DNA from: Rhodospirillaceae bacterium
GTDB taxonomy: Bacteria; Pseudomonadota; Alphaproteobacteria; MPNO01; UBA2964
DNA: 64,000 bases
Direction of reading: 5' to 3'
Assembly (NCBI GenBank): GCA_002709075.1
Contig: PAPV01000005.1
Span: forward strand, 206,205-270,204
Shown: positions 17,985-28,689 of the stretch, piece after piece
Layout: each line of letters starts with the position of its first letter
Numbering within the stretch: position 1 is the first letter of the stretch
Notes under the pieces: model-generated
The model's database searches: none
What the model was told of the DNA's origin: nothing
What the model saw: only the letters and a program-made list of their open reading frames with translations
Program-made: the position numbers and the translations under genes

Positions 17985-20900
17985 TTAAACCTTTCTATTT
18001 TTGAGAGTTTTTTCTGCAGGCTGTTCAATTATTTTATTAAAGGCTTTGATGCAGAATTTCGAAGTTTGTTCAATAACATTTGAAAGTGTCTCAATATCCG
18101 GTTCTCCGCATGCTTTTGCAAGGACTTTTCGGCTGGCGGCTGAAGAGTTTTCCTCATCAAAATTCTCACCGACCGTAAGTCTTAAACTCCCTTGTAAATT
18201 GCACCAAAATTCCAAACTAGACCGAAGGCCGACTCCATGTGCCTCAGATAACAAGCCGTATTCCATAAGTTTGGTTAATGCCATATCGGTATTCGGAGAG
18301 AGAATTTTTGGATAGTCATGCGCGTGCAAAAGCTGAAGATATTGAACAATGAATTCAATATCCACCAAACCACCTCTAATGTTTTTTGCATCCCATTTGC
18401 TAATTTGCGGACGATCACGTGCGATTCTTTTTCTCATATTAAACACATCCACCACTAAATTATCTGGATTCCTTCTCTTTATGAGCACATTTTGTATTGC
18501 CATCTCGATGCTTTCACGAAGGGTAGTTGAAGCGCACACTACCCTCGCTCGAGTAAGTGCCATTTGTTCCCATGTCCAAGAGGTTGTGAGGTGATATTCG
18601 ATAAACGATGTAAGGGATGAAGCAAGAGGTCCAGAATTTCCGGATGGACGTAAACGCATATCAACATCATATAAAGAGCCTTGGCCAGTTGGTGCCGTTA
18701 TTGCGCTAAGAAATCGTTGTCCAAGTCTGGTGTAGTAAACATTTATACCTAATGATTTTTTGCCATCTGAGATGTCATTATGGGCGTCATTGAAGGAATC
18801 ATCATAAATAAATAAAAGATCGAGATCAGATCCAACTGTAATTTCTTGACCGCCTAGTTTTCCAAGGGCCACAATTGCCAATCCATCTCCATTGGTACAT
18901 CCATGAATATTAATGAATTCTTCAAATACTCGTTTATAGAGAACCTGAAGCACTGCATCGGCTATGGATGTCAGATGAATGCCCGCCTCTATTGGTTTTA
19001 GATGGCCACGAAGAATAAGAATCCCTGTTTGAAATAAACGGTCATTTACTTGGCGTCTTGTTATGTCGAGAACATCTTCAAAGTCTTTTGCTAAAACGAG
19101 TTCAGTATTCAATGCAGATACTAGAAATTCTGTGTTTGGAGGGGTATCGTAGAAGTCAGATGTGAGAACGTAATCAAACAGAATGGGATGCCGCCTTAGA
19201 GTCTCAGCCAGATGTGGTGCACTACCCATGATTTCCGATAGTAAACTAAATAATACTGGATTTGTATGAAGGAGAGATAGTAGTTGCACTCCTGCAGGTA
19301 ACCCGGAGAGAAAATCATTAAATTTTATTAGTGCACTATCTGGATCATGAGTTTGGGAAAAAGCTTTTAATAGATTTGGGACCATCTTAGTTAACAATTC
19401 CCGAGCACGTTCACTTCTCAAAGCTATAAAGCGTCCTGTATGCCAATTTCGAATAATTACTGATACAGTTTCGGGTTTTTTAAATCCCACTTCAGAAAGG
19501 GTTTTGAGTGTATCGGGGTGGTCTTCTCCTCCTGTGAAAACTAGGGATCCTGGGAGCCCAAGAGTGGGGGAGCCGTCAAATAAAGTGGCGTAATGATTTT
19601 CTACTTGATGCAGCGTAAGTTTCATCTTTTCAACAAATAATTTGACCGATTTGAAACCCATAAACTCACTTAAATTTTTTAACTTTTCTGGATTTGACGG
19701 TATGTCATGGGTTTGTTGGTCGTTAGTCATTTGTAATCGATGTTCGACTTTTCTTAACATGTTGTATGCAACCAATAGGTCGTTCATAGTGCTTTCGCTG
19801 ACATGTCCAGCATTTTTTAGGGCGCGCAGTGCATTACACGTTGATCTGTTTCGTAGTCTTGTATCGCGCCCACCCCATATAAGTTGTTGCGTTTGTACAA
19901 AAAATTCAATTTCACGAATTCCTCCACGTCCTAATTTAACGTTATGACCAGGAACCTTTATTTCTGAACCGCCCTTAACTGCATTAATTTGACGTTTTAT
20001 AGAGTGGATGTCTTCAATAGCTGCAAAATCTAGACTACGACGCCAAATAAACGGGTTTAGATTTTTTAAAAAAATATTTGCTGCTTCAAAGTCTCCCGCA
20101 ACGGGCCGGGCTTTAATCATTGCTGCCCGTTCCCAGTTTTGACCAGTGCTTTCGTAGTAGGTTTCTGCTGCAAGCGTAGAAATAACCGGTGGGGTTGATC
20201 CGGGGTCAGGCCGAAGCCTCAAATCCACACGAAATACAAATCCATCGGTTGTGTGTTCTTCAATTATGGAGACCATATCGCGAACCAATTTACTAAAATA
20301 CTCTTGCGGGCTTTTGATCCCATTATATTTATGTGACTCATTATCATAAAATATTATTATATCTATATCGCTTGAATAATTTAGTTCTTGGGCACCTAAC
20401 TTACCCATTCCCAAGCATATCAAACCTGATTCGGATGCAGGAGATTGAGGATTGGGTAGGGAAAGATCACCGTGTTGGTGTCCTTTGAAAAGAAGATGAG
20501 AAAGCACGTTCTTAAGAGTTTGATCGGCAAACTCTGATAAAGTCATGGTAACCTGCCCAAGATCCCAAACCCCAAAGCAATCAGCTATAGCACAAGTTAA
20601 TGCTATCTTTTTTCGCGTTTTTCGAAAGAATGTTTTGAGTTCATCGGTGTTTATTTGATGGGGATCAATTTTTTCTATAAGTTTATTGGTGTGTGCTAGC
20701 GCGGTATCAGGACCTTTCTGAAGTAATAATTTTGAGAATCCTAAATCTGCGGCAATAATTTTTGCTAAAAAGTTGCTGTTTCCCGCTATCACGTCAATTA
20801 CTTCGCGTGAATTTTTATCAGAGAGGAGTTTTAGCCAAAATGTTTTTACAGATTGATCGTCTAACTTGATGGATTTTTTAATGATCTCGTCAGCAAAGCG

Positions 20901-21020
20901 TTTAACCTCATCAAAATTACGTGTTAGCGGGGGCAACCTAGTGCTATATAGAAGGCTTTCAGATATCAATGTAAACGCGTAGCCTTTATTAAGCGCAGAA
21001 TTATAGTAACTCTGCTGCAA
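17985..21020 (-). CDS. glnE: Bifunctional glutamine synthetase adenylyltransferase/deadenylylase
   Basis: A 1011-residue enzyme that adds AMP to, and removes AMP from, glutamine synthetase in response to PII and glutamine. It has the expected two nucleotidyltransferase domains, with CLGMGKLGAQELNYSSDID in the N-terminal (deadenylylating) half and VALGKLGGQEITVGSDLD in the C-terminal (adenylylating) half, each followed by a GlnD-type helical domain containing RGGIREIEF and RGGLVDIEF. Length is normal. The best open start is a TTG at 21020, 36 bases from the divergent envelope gene, so the true start is uncertain by some codons. Confidence 0.93.
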   Translation of the reverse strand: MQQSYYNSALNKGYAFTLISESLLYSTRLPPLTRNFDEVKRFADEIIKKSIKLDDQSVKTFWLKLLSDKNSREVIDVIAGNSNFLAKIIAADLGFSKLLLQKGPDTALAHTNKLIEKIDPHQINTDELKTFFRKTRKKIALTCAIADCFGVWDLGQVTMTLSEFADQTLKNVLSHLLFKGHQHGDLSLPNPQSPASESGLICLGMGKLGAQELNYSSDIDIIIFYDNESHKYNGIKSPQEYFSKLVRDMVSIIEEHTTDGFVFRVDLRLRPDPGSTPPVISTLAAETYYESTGQNWERAAMIKARPVAGDFEAANIFLKNLNPFIWRRSLDFAAIEDIHSIKRQINAVKGGSEIKVPGHNVKLGRGGIREIEFFVQTQQLIWGGRDTRLRNRSTCNALRALKNAGHVSESTMNDLLVAYNMLRKVEHRLQMTNDQQTHDIPSNPEKLKNLSEFMGFKSVKLFVEKMKLTLHQVENHYATLFDGSPTLGLPGSLVFTGGEDHPDTLKTLSEVGFKKPETVSVIIRNWHTGRFIALRSERARELLTKMVPNLLKAFSQTHDPDSALIKFNDFLSGLPAGVQLLSLLHTNPVLFSLLSEIMGSAPHLAETLRRHPILFDYVLTSDFYDTPPNTEFLVSALNTELVLAKDFEDVLDITRRQVNDRLFQTGILILRGHLKPIEAGIHLTSIADAVLQVLYKRVFEEFINIHGCTNGDGLAIVALGKLGGQEITVGSDLDLLFIYDDSFNDAHNDISDGKKSLGINVYYTRLGQRFLSAITAPTGQGSLYDVDMRLRPSGNSGPLASSLTSFIEYHLTTSWTWEQMALTRARVVCASTTLRESIEMAIQNVLIKRRNPDNLVVDVFNMRKRIARDRPQISKWDAKNIRGGLVDIEFIVQYLQLLHAHDYPKILSPNTDMALTKLMEYGLLSEAHGVGLRSSLEFWCNLQGSLRLTVGENFDEENSSAASRKVLAKACGEPDIETLSNVIEQTSKFCIKAFNKIIEQPAEKTLKNRKV

Positions 21021-21056
21021 TCTTTAATTTAGGTCAAGTGCACAGGTTCAGGGTTT

Positions 21057-24000
21057 ATGATTGGCAGAAGTACTAAACAAATTCTAGATTTTTTTCTCAT
21101 AGCAATTTTAGGAATAGCTATGTTGGGAGGATTGTGCGCGTGGCGTTTGGCACAAGGCCCCGTGAAGCTTGAATTTTTAAATAGCTATATTGAAGGAGCT
21201 TTAAATGACCTAGGTGTTCCATTCGTCCTCACAATTCAAAATACACATATTGCATGGGCAGGTTGGCATCGAGGTTTAGAATTAAAGATATCTGGGCTAA
21301 ATGCAAAAAATGAAATCAATCAGGTTGTAACTTTTATTGATGAAACAGCAATTAGATTTAGCCTAAAGGGTTTTTTACACGGTGTTATTGCACCAAAATC
21401 CATTGTTATCTTAGGCCCTTCTGTGAAGGTTTTACGAACCAATTCTGGAGTATTTAAGTTTTCCATGGGTTCTAACGCTAAACCAATATTCACTGAAATT
21501 GATTATTTAAAAGGGATTGCAACAATATTAAATAATAAGAATGATCCCACTCTGCCAATTACATATCTCCAACGAGTAAGTATTCTGAAGGCGAACCTAG
21601 TATTAGATGATCAAAAAACAGGTAGATTTTGGAGAGCACGGAATACGAATTTGGCTCTTGCAGCAGACAGTGGTGACAGGAAAGCTACTTTTTCCACAGA
21701 ATTAGATATCGAAGGACATTGGACCAATATTGATGGAAAAATAAATATCTTACCTGAAAAAGAGAAGATACTCATGCAAACAGAGGTCCGCAATCTTAGA
21801 TTAGATACGCTCGCTGATCGTATTGATAAACTTCGCCCTTTTAAGATTTTTAGGATGGCTTTAGATGGAAAAGTAAATGCGGAGTGTTCTTTTAAAGGCA
21901 TTATTCAATCTATAAACTTTGACTTGAAAAGTGATGAAGGTGAGATTGCTCATAAAATTTTATGGCCAAAAATCTTAGACATTGAGTCAAGTCGCTGGCT
22001 AGGTTCTATCGATTTAATAAATAAATATATCGATCTTAAAGATATCAGGCTCAATTTGAGTAGCACATCTGCAGCAATTACAGCAAAGATCCAGGAAAAC
22101 GATCGGATCATTAGCGTATCAAGCAAGGTTAAAGTTAAAAATTTGAAAGTTGATGACATTTATCAATTATGGCCAAGCACTGTAATGAGAAATGAACGAA
22201 GATGGGTATCGCAGAATATATATAATGGTTATTTGCCGGAAGCTACTGTTTTAGCAAAAATAAAGTTAGACACACGTAACGGTGCAATTGAATTCCCGTC
22301 TGTAACTGGGAATGCTTTTATAGAAGACACAAACATAAATTACATGGAAGGTGCACCTGAAATTTCAAACGTGTATGCCAGTGTGCTCATTGCATCTGAC
22401 AAAGTGACTTTCAATATCCAGGGAGGAGAATCCCGTGGTGTGGCCATCGATAAAGGCACGGTCATAATCTCAAAAATTGGGAGCAGTAATCAAATCGCAA
22501 TTGTTGATCTGTCCCTGCTTGGATCAATCAAAGATAAGTTGGCTCTTATAAAAATGTTAAAAATTGGATATTCAAAACGCTTTGTGGTGGCACCAAAGAA
22601 ATTTGGCGGGAGTGCAGTTACTAGGCTAAAATTAGAATTACCTTTGATCAGTGAAATAAAACATGACGACATTCAGTTGCGCGTTGAGTCAATAACGAAG
22701 GATGCGTCAATACTTGGTGTGGCAGCTGGCAAGAACATCAGAAATGGCAATTTTATTATTAAAATCAATTTGGACGGTTTGGAGGTAGTAGGGAACGGAA
22801 GAGTGTCAGGTGCACCCATAAAGATTCGTTGGATTGAGAGATTTGAGGGAAATACAAAATATTTTCGGAGAATAGAGGCCAGAGGGGTTCTTGCTCAACC
22901 TCAATGGGAAGGATTGGGTTTTAAAACTTTTGCCGATAGGTTAAGCGGGCCAGTAGGTATTGATTTAGCTTTTTTAACGCCAACTAATGGTAAACGAACA
23001 GAAGTTGTCGCAAAACTTCAGTTTCAGCACACCACAATACGGGTGGAAGAATTGGCTTGGAGAAAAAAGCCTGGAAATGTAGCACTTGCTTGGGTAACCG
23101 CAATTTTAGATCAAAATGGCAGCATAAATGTAAGAAATTTCAATTTGGCTACAGCTGGTTTGAAAATGTCTGGGTCTGCGTTTGTTAATTCTGAAGGCAA
23201 TTTAGTTAGTATTGATGTCCAAAAATTCTTAGTGAAAGATAAGGCGGATCTAAATTTTCGCATTACCCCAGACAATGTCAGGGGAGGTCTCTTTGTTTCT
23301 CTAAAAGGTAAGTTTCTAGATGCCACATATTTACCAGAAGCTTCCCTTTACAAATTTTCTAACATAGAAAAAAATCCAGTCTCGATTCAATTTGACATCG
23401 AAGGAATAAAATTACCTGCAAAAATAAAACTGAAGAACTCTGTTGGCCAACTAATAAGGAAAAATAATGGCTTGTGGAATGGGGAATTAGTATCCCAAAT
23501 GACAGAAAATGTATCAATGAAACTTGACTTAAATACAACTGAATTGGAAAAAAAAATCATAATTACGTCGGATAATGCAGGTGAAATTATGAAGTATTTT
23601 GATATTTCTAATGCAGTAAAGGGAGGAAAATTGAGAGTTAGAATAAAGAAAAATTTGAAAAAACCTCAACACGGTTGGGCAGGTGTAGCGGAAATAAAGA
23701 ATTTTTCTGTTATCAATGCTCCTGTATTAGCTCGAATGTTTACGCTTGCATCCCTAACGGGGCTTTTAAACGCCCTCTCGGGGGAGGGTATCTCTTTTGT
23801 TCGTTTTCACGCACCGCTTAGGTGGCAAGATAATCGACTCCGTTTTGCAAATGCGCGCACTGTAGGGTCGGAACTTGGCCTTACGGGTGAAGGGACGTTC
23901 GATCTGAAACGAGATACATTAGATGTCAAAGGAACTATTGTACCCGCTTACACAATTAATAGTGTTCTAGGTAATATTCCATTGCTAGGAAATATTTTTA

Positions 24001-24164
24001 CAGGGAAAAAAGGCAGCGGTGTTTTCGCGGTAAACTATAGGGTTATTGGGCCAATCAGTAATCCAGGTGTTAAAGTCAATCCACTTTCAGCGCTTGCCCC
24101 AGGTTTTTTAAGGAACCTTGTAGGTATTTTCGATTTGGAACCCACAAAAAAAGCATCACCATAA
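21057..24164 (+). CDS. YhdP/AsmA-like envelope protein (DUF3971)
   Basis: A 1035-residue protein with one N-terminal membrane helix (about residues 9-30) followed by a long periplasmic beta-rich body. AsmA-like proteins of this size are thought to bridge the periplasm and move phospholipids to the outer membrane. The YhdP-like C-terminal region is recognisable: LARMFTLASLTGLLNALSGE, then SELGLTGEGTFDLKRDTLDVKG, and an NSVLGNIPLLGNIFTGK segment. Assignment is by layout and these motifs. It starts 36 bases from glnE and converges on tyrS. Confidence 0.8.
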   Translation: MIGRSTKQILDFFLIAILGIAMLGGLCAWRLAQGPVKLEFLNSYIEGALNDLGVPFVLTIQNTHIAWAGWHRGLELKISGLNAKNEINQVVTFIDETAIRFSLKGFLHGVIAPKSIVILGPSVKVLRTNSGVFKFSMGSNAKPIFTEIDYLKGIATILNNKNDPTLPITYLQRVSILKANLVLDDQKTGRFWRARNTNLALAADSGDRKATFSTELDIEGHWTNIDGKINILPEKEKILMQTEVRNLRLDTLADRIDKLRPFKIFRMALDGKVNAECSFKGIIQSINFDLKSDEGEIAHKILWPKILDIESSRWLGSIDLINKYIDLKDIRLNLSSTSAAITAKIQENDRIISVSSKVKVKNLKVDDIYQLWPSTVMRNERRWVSQNIYNGYLPEATVLAKIKLDTRNGAIEFPSVTGNAFIEDTNINYMEGAPEISNVYASVLIASDKVTFNIQGGESRGVAIDKGTVIISKIGSSNQIAIVDLSLLGSIKDKLALIKMLKIGYSKRFVVAPKKFGGSAVTRLKLELPLISEIKHDDIQLRVESITKDASILGVAAGKNIRNGNFIIKINLDGLEVVGNGRVSGAPIKIRWIERFEGNTKYFRRIEARGVLAQPQWEGLGFKTFADRLSGPVGIDLAFLTPTNGKRTEVVAKLQFQHTTIRVEELAWRKKPGNVALAWVTAILDQNGSINVRNFNLATAGLKMSGSAFVNSEGNLVSIDVQKFLVKDKADLNFRITPDNVRGGLFVSLKGKFLDATYLPEASLYKFSNIEKNPVSIQFDIEGIKLPAKIKLKNSVGQLIRKNNGLWNGELVSQMTENVSMKLDLNTTELEKKIIITSDNAGEIMKYFDISNAVKGGKLRVRIKKNLKKPQHGWAGVAEIKNFSVINAPVLARMFTLASLTGLLNALSGEGISFVRFHAPLRWQDNRLRFANARTVGSELGLTGEGTFDLKRDTLDVKGTIVPAYTINSVLGNIPLLGNIFTGKKGSGVFAVNYRVIGPISNPGVKVNPLSALAPGFLRNLVGIFDLEPTKKASP

Positions 24165-24189
24165 AATTATTTTTTCTTCTTGAGACTAT

Positions 24190-25458
24190 TTATTTGGCTG
24201 CTATTTCAACACGAATTAAGGCATGACGCTTTTTGCCAGCAGATAGTTTAATAGTCCCATCATCGGTAATATTCGCTTCAGAAATAATAGCAGTTTCATT
24301 TGTTACCATTTCATCATTGATGGATGCTCCTCCGCCTCTAATTAGTCTTCTAGCCTCACCATTGCTTTTTGCGAGTCCTGCAAAAACAAACGCGGAAAAA
24401 GTGACAAGCCCATCTTTCAATTCATTTTTAGATATGCTCACTGTGGGCAAGTTTGGATCGGTTGTTCCCCTTTCGAAAGTTGATATAGACGTGTTCTCAG
24501 CTTTTCGTGCGGCTATTTCACCATGGCAAAGTGCTGTTGCATGAAATGCAAGAAGTTTTTTCGCCGCATTTAGTTCTGAGCCATTAAGTTGATCAATTTT
24601 TTTTATTTGATTAAGTGGTATTTCAGTAAAAAATCGCAGGAATTTGCCGACATCCTTATCTGCTGTATTACGCCAGAATTGATAGTACTCGTAAGCAGAT
24701 AATTTTTTTTCATTTAACCAGATGGCACCCTGAGCAGTTTTTCCCATTTTCTCGCCTGCTGTGGTTGTAACCAAGGGCGAGGTAAGACCAAAGAGTGTGG
24801 CGCCTTCGGCACGCCTTCCTAACTCAACTCCATTAACAATATTCCCCCATTGATCAGATCCACCCATTTGTAAAATACAACCCTTTTGACGATACAATTG
24901 CAGGAAATCATATGCTTGAAGGATCATATAGTTAAATTCCAGAAAGCTAAGCGGTTGTTCACGTTCCAGCCTGAGCTTAACAGAATCAAAAGATAGCATA
25001 CGGTTTATCGAAAAAAATTTTCCATATTCTCGCAAAAATTTAATATAAGAAAGATCTGAAAGCCAATCTGAGTTATTAATTATTACTGCGTCATTTGATA
25101 AGTTACCAAAGGAAAGAAAACGTTCGAATATCGTATGTATACCAGCCATGTTTGCTGAAATTTCGTCTTCAGTTAGAATTTGACGCGAATCATCCTTGCC
25201 GGAAGGATCTCCCACTTTTGTTGTAGCACCTCCCAAAACAATTATTGGTTTGTGACCTGATTTCTGGAAAATACGCAAAAGCATTATTGGTAAGAGACTG
25301 CCAACATGTAGTGAGTCTGCTGTGCAATCGAAACCAATATATGCTGTTAGTGGATATTGTTTTACGAGTTCTTTATCTAGGTCTTCTGCATTGGTGCATT
25401 GATGCACATAGCCCCGTTCATAAACAGTCTGCAAAAATTGTGATTGAAAAGTTGTCAT
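24190..25458 (-). CDS. tyrS: Tyrosyl-tRNA synthetase
   Basis: A 422-residue class I synthetase that charges tRNA-Tyr. [14 protein letters not shown] contains the HIGH-type motif as [13 protein letters not shown] is part of the tyrosine and ATP site; [11 protein letters not shown] is the KMSKS-equivalent loop (KxGKT form). The C-terminal S4-like RNA-binding domain has [16 protein letters not shown]. The ATG at 25458 ([17 protein letters not shown]) is preferred to the TTG four codons earlier. It is divergent from anmK with 69 bases between starts. Confidence 0.95.
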   Translation of the reverse strand: MTTFQSQFLQTVYERGYVHQCTNAEDLDKELVKQYPLTAYIGFDCTADSLHVGSLLPIMLLRIFQKSGHKPIIVLGGATTKVGDPSGKDDSRQILTEDEISANMAGIHTIFERFLSFGNLSNDAVIINNSDWLSDLSYIKFLREYGKFFSINRMLSFDSVKLRLEREQPLSFLEFNYMILQAYDFLQLYRQKGCILQMGGSDQWGNIVNGVELGRRAEGATLFGLTSPLVTTTAGEKMGKTAQGAIWLNEKKLSAYEYYQFWRNTADKDVGKFLRFFTEIPLNQIKKIDQLNGSELNAAKKLLAFHATALCHGEIAARKAENTSISTFERGTTDPNLPTVSISKNELKDGLVTFSAFVFAGLAKSNGEARRLIRGGGASINDEMVTNETAIISEANITDDGTIKLSAGKKRHALIRVEIAAK

Positions 25459-25527
25459 GGAATTTGGCAATGTTAGTTGTTACATCTCAGGGGTTACGTA
25501 ATTTTACCTATAGTTTAGCATTAAGTT

Positions 25528-26643
25528 ATGTCAAATATTGGTCCTGTCGTCGAGACAGTTAAAAAAGTTAACAATCCGTTGTGGGCGCTTGGGCTAATGA
25601 GCGGGACTTCGTTGGATGGTATCGATATTGCTCTAATTAAGACAGACGGTGTATCTGTAATGAGCAGAGGACCATGTTTTACCACACCATATAGTTCTGA
25701 ATTACGAATTTTGATTAGCAACGTACTCGGTGGGCAAGGTCGTACAGATATTGCAGAAAAAAAAATTACTTTGGCCCATGCGTGTGCAGTAAAAAATTTT
25801 CTAACAAATCAACTTAAAGGAAAAATTAAACCGAAGGTTATTGGATTCCATGGCCATACGATTTTGCATTTGCCGCAGGAAGGTAAGACTTGGCAAATTG
25901 GTGACGGTCAATTGTTAGCAGATATGACAGGTATACCTGTTGTAGGTGATTTAAGGAAAAATGATGTCAAGCATGGTGGGCAAGGTGCACCTGTTGTTCC
26001 TCTTTATCACGCTGCGATCTTTCGGGATCATAAAAAGCCTTTTGCAGTTTTAAATATCGGGGGTGTAGCTAACGTTACATGGATCGGGGAAGGAGATAAA
26101 AATTTAATTGCTTTCGATACTGGTCCGGGCGGTGCACAGCTTGACGAGTGGATCGAACGTGAAACTGGTGATAAGTTTGATAACTATGGAAATATAGCCA
26201 AATCGGGATGCGCAGATAATGAAATTGTTAATAAACTTATGTGCGACCCTTATTTTTCCGCTCCTCCTCCAAAGTCATTGGATCGTATCAAATTTTCGAT
26301 TCAACCTTATCTTAGATTAACTACTGTGGATGGTGCTGCCACCTTGGCAGAATTTACGTCTCGGTCAATTTCTGTCGCTACGCAATTTTTTCCGGAACAG
26401 GTAAGAGGTTGGCTAGTAACTGGGGGCGGCCGAAAAAACAAATTTATTATGGAGCGGTTGGCCGAAATGTTAGGAACGCCGGTTTTGCCGATTGAAAGCT
26501 TGGGTTTTAATGGAGACTCTCTTGAAGCTGAGGCATTTGCTTATTTGGCTACAAGAAGTATTTACAAGATGCCAATAACGCTTCCAAAAACAACCGGGGT
26601 TGATAGACCTAGAACAGGAGGTAAGTTATTCAAGCCTAAGTAG
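25528..26643 (+). CDS. anmK: Anhydro-N-acetylmuramic acid kinase
   Basis: A 371-residue sugar kinase of the ASKHA fold that phosphorylates and opens 1,6-anhydro-MurNAc during peptidoglycan recycling. LMSGTSLDGID is the phosphate-1 loop; HGHTILH and VVGDLRKNDVKHGGQGAPVVP are family hallmarks; FDTGPGGAQLDEW is the phosphate-2 loop; VTGGGRKNKFIM is the adenosine loop. Length is normal. tyrS and anmK lie head to head in many alphaproteobacteria. Confidence 0.94.
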   Translation: MSNIGPVVETVKKVNNPLWALGLMSGTSLDGIDIALIKTDGVSVMSRGPCFTTPYSSELRILISNVLGGQGRTDIAEKKITLAHACAVKNFLTNQLKGKIKPKVIGFHGHTILHLPQEGKTWQIGDGQLLADMTGIPVVGDLRKNDVKHGGQGAPVVPLYHAAIFRDHKKPFAVLNIGGVANVTWIGEGDKNLIAFDTGPGGAQLDEWIERETGDKFDNYGNIAKSGCADNEIVNKLMCDPYFSAPPPKSLDRIKFSIQPYLRLTTVDGAATLAEFTSRSISVATQFFPEQVRGWLVTGGGRKNKFIMERLAEMLGTPVLPIESLGFNGDSLEAEAFAYLATRSIYKMPITLPKTTGVDRPRTGGKLFKPK

Positions 26644-26655
26644 CTGCAATAAACT

Positions 26656-27324
26656 TTAGGTTTCCTTTGCTTTCATTTTTGATATTTCTTTTGATTGTTT
26701 GTCCAAATATTCTGACACGTGCTGGTTTAATTCTTCTGTCTTATCATGAAAAAAATGATTGGCGCCTTTTATCAAGTTATATGTTATTTCAATTTTTTTC
26801 TGCGCAGAGAGCTTTTTTGCTACGGTGGATACGGATTCTTCAGGAACCATTGTATCATTCAATCCGTGCAGGATTAAGCCCGAGGAGGGGCAAGGAGCAA
26901 GAAAACTAAAATCATATTTATTGGCGGGCAATCCAACTGATATAAAGCTGTCAATTTCCGGGCGGCGCATAAGTAACTGCATACATATCCAAGCGCCGAA
27001 AGAAAATCCACCTACCCAGCACTGTTTTGCATTTGGATTAGAAGCCTGTAACCAATCTAATGCGGAAGCAGCATCGCTAAGTTCACCTGTGCCTTCGTCA
27101 TATTTTCCTTGCGAACGGCCTACACCTCGAAAATTAAAGCGGAGAGTTGAATAACCCCTTTTTGCAAAGATATTGTATAGTTCAAAAACAACACGATTGT
27201 TCATTGTTCCTCCCTGCTTTGGGTGAGGATGAAGAATAAGAGCTATTGGAGCATTATCCTCCTGTGAGTGGTGATAACGTCCTTCCAGGCGCCCCTCTGG
27301 TCCTGCAAAAATTACTTCTGGCAT
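26656..27324 (-). CDS. Alpha/beta hydrolase, short dienelactone-hydrolase-like type
   Basis: A 222-residue cytosolic alpha/beta hydrolase. LHPHPKQGGTMNN is the oxyanion region, RFNFRGVGRSQG a conserved loop, GGFSFGAW the GxSxG nucleophile elbow, then HGLNDTMVP with the acid residue and GANHFFHDK with the catalytic His. It belongs to a widespread uncharacterised family often labelled alpha/beta superfamily hydrolase; the substrate is unknown. Convergent with anmK. Confidence 0.85.
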   Translation of the reverse strand: MPEVIFAGPEGRLEGRYHHSQEDNAPIALILHPHPKQGGTMNNRVVFELYNIFAKRGYSTLRFNFRGVGRSQGKYDEGTGELSDAASALDWLQASNPNAKQCWVGGFSFGAWICMQLLMRRPEIDSFISVGLPANKYDFSFLAPCPSSGLILHGLNDTMVPEESVSTVAKKLSAQKKIEITYNLIKGANHFFHDKTEELNQHVSEYLDKQSKEISKMKAKET

Positions 27325-27562
27325 TGTTTTATGACTCTCATGTTTAAACTTAACACTCTAACTATAAAATTATGGATCTAGTTTATATATTAAAAAATAT
27401 TTTCTGTAAGTCTGGCCCTTTTTTTAGCTAGGAAATATAATAATGTCTCTATATTAAAAACAAGTTTGTCATCAAATCGAGGAAACTTTAGTTAATTACA
27501 GAATCATTAAATAAAATATTTACTTAGTTTTTAACGGAACTTCATAATATTAATCTGAGACT

Positions 27563-28687
27563 ATGCAAGCTTATTTCGATTTTAACGCTACAGCCCCAAT
27601 CCGCAGCGAAGCAATAGATGCAATGAATGAAGCAATGGGTTTGTGTGGCAATGCCTCCTCTGTTCATTCAGCGGGAAGGACGGCGCGCGGTATAGTTGAT
27701 AAGGCTAGAAGTTCTGTGGCATCACTTGTTGGTGCAAAATCTGAATCGGTAATTTTTTGTGGGAGTGGAACGGAAGCAGACAATCAAGCCTTACGATGTG
27801 TTCCTGCGGAAAGGGTCATCATATCCGCTATAGAGCATGAAGCAGTAATGCAAGCGTGTGGTGACCCTGTAAAAGTAGCTGTAGGAAATGATGGCGTAAT
27901 CGATCTTGCCGCGTTAGAAAAAGCACTGGCCGAAAGCAAAGTAAAAACATTAGTTTCGGTTATGGCAGCAAATAATGAGACCGGGGTTATACAGCCTGTA
28001 AAAGAGATTGCGAGGCTTGCTCGAAAATACGATGCAATTGTGCATACGGATGCTATCCAAGCTGCAGGAAAAATTGAAGTTAACGTGGATGAATGGGATA
28101 TTGATCTGCTTAGCCTCTCGGCGCATAAAATTGGAGGGCCACAGGGAGTGGGAGCACTAATAGCGTGCAACTCGGTGTCTTTGAGTCGGTTTGTGCATGG
28201 GGGCGGGCAAGAGAGAGGCTTGCGGGCCGGCACAGAAAATGTTTCTGGCATCTCAGGTTTTGGTGCCGCGGCGGAGGCGGCTCTTGCGGGATTGGATAGT
28301 TTTGGCGCGTTGAGAAAAATGAGAAACTCAATTGAAAATGGGTTGTTAGAAATAGATCCCTCGATAAAGATTTTCGGACAAAACAGGGATAGATTACCCA
28401 ATACTAGTAAGCTTGCTTCACCAGGGTTAAACTCGGAGACTCAGGTTATGGGAATGGATCTAGCTGGATTTGCAATAAGCGCTGGTTCCGCATGCGCGGC
28501 TGGCCGGGTGGAACCGCCTTATGTTTTGACGGCTATGGGGGTCGATGACTGTCTAGCAAATAGCGCCATAAGGATTAGTTTGGGTTGGACAACAAAAGAA
28601 ATAGAAATCGATGAGTTTGTGCAACAATGGTCGAAACTTTTTTCACGAAATCGAATTCGAAATCGGACTTCTGATGAAATGAGATAA
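27563..28687 (+). CDS. Cysteine desulfurase (NifS/IscS type)
   Basis: A 374-residue PLP enzyme that takes sulfur from cysteine as a persulfide. AANNETGVIQP, HTDAIQAAGK and LSAHKIGGPQGVG hold the PLP contacts and the Schiff-base Lys; GSACAAG contains the catalytic Cys that carries the persulfide. It is followed after 2 bases by a [2Fe-2S] ferredoxin gene and then by mnmA, so the sulfur is probably delivered to tRNA thiolation and possibly to Fe-S assembly. No iscU or iscR is adjacent. The 238-base gap before it is AT-rich and shows no motif I can name. Confidence 0.9.
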   Translation: MQAYFDFNATAPIRSEAIDAMNEAMGLCGNASSVHSAGRTARGIVDKARSSVASLVGAKSESVIFCGSGTEADNQALRCVPAERVIISAIEHEAVMQACGDPVKVAVGNDGVIDLAALEKALAESKVKTLVSVMAANNETGVIQPVKEIARLARKYDAIVHTDAIQAAGKIEVNVDEWDIDLLSLSAHKIGGPQGVGALIACNSVSLSRFVHGGGQERGLRAGTENVSGISGFGAAAEAALAGLDSFGALRKMRNSIENGLLEIDPSIKIFGQNRDRLPNTSKLASPGLNSETQVMGMDLAGFAISAGSACAAGRVEPPYVLTAMGVDDCLANSAIRISLGWTTKEIEIDEFVQQWSKLFSRNRIRNRTSDEMR

Positions 28688-28689
28688 CA

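Noticed and set aside
27784..28401. A 205-codon minus-strand frame over the cysteine desulfurase gene
   Set aside because: It is an antisense shadow; the plus-strand frame has all catalytic motifs of the desulfurase.
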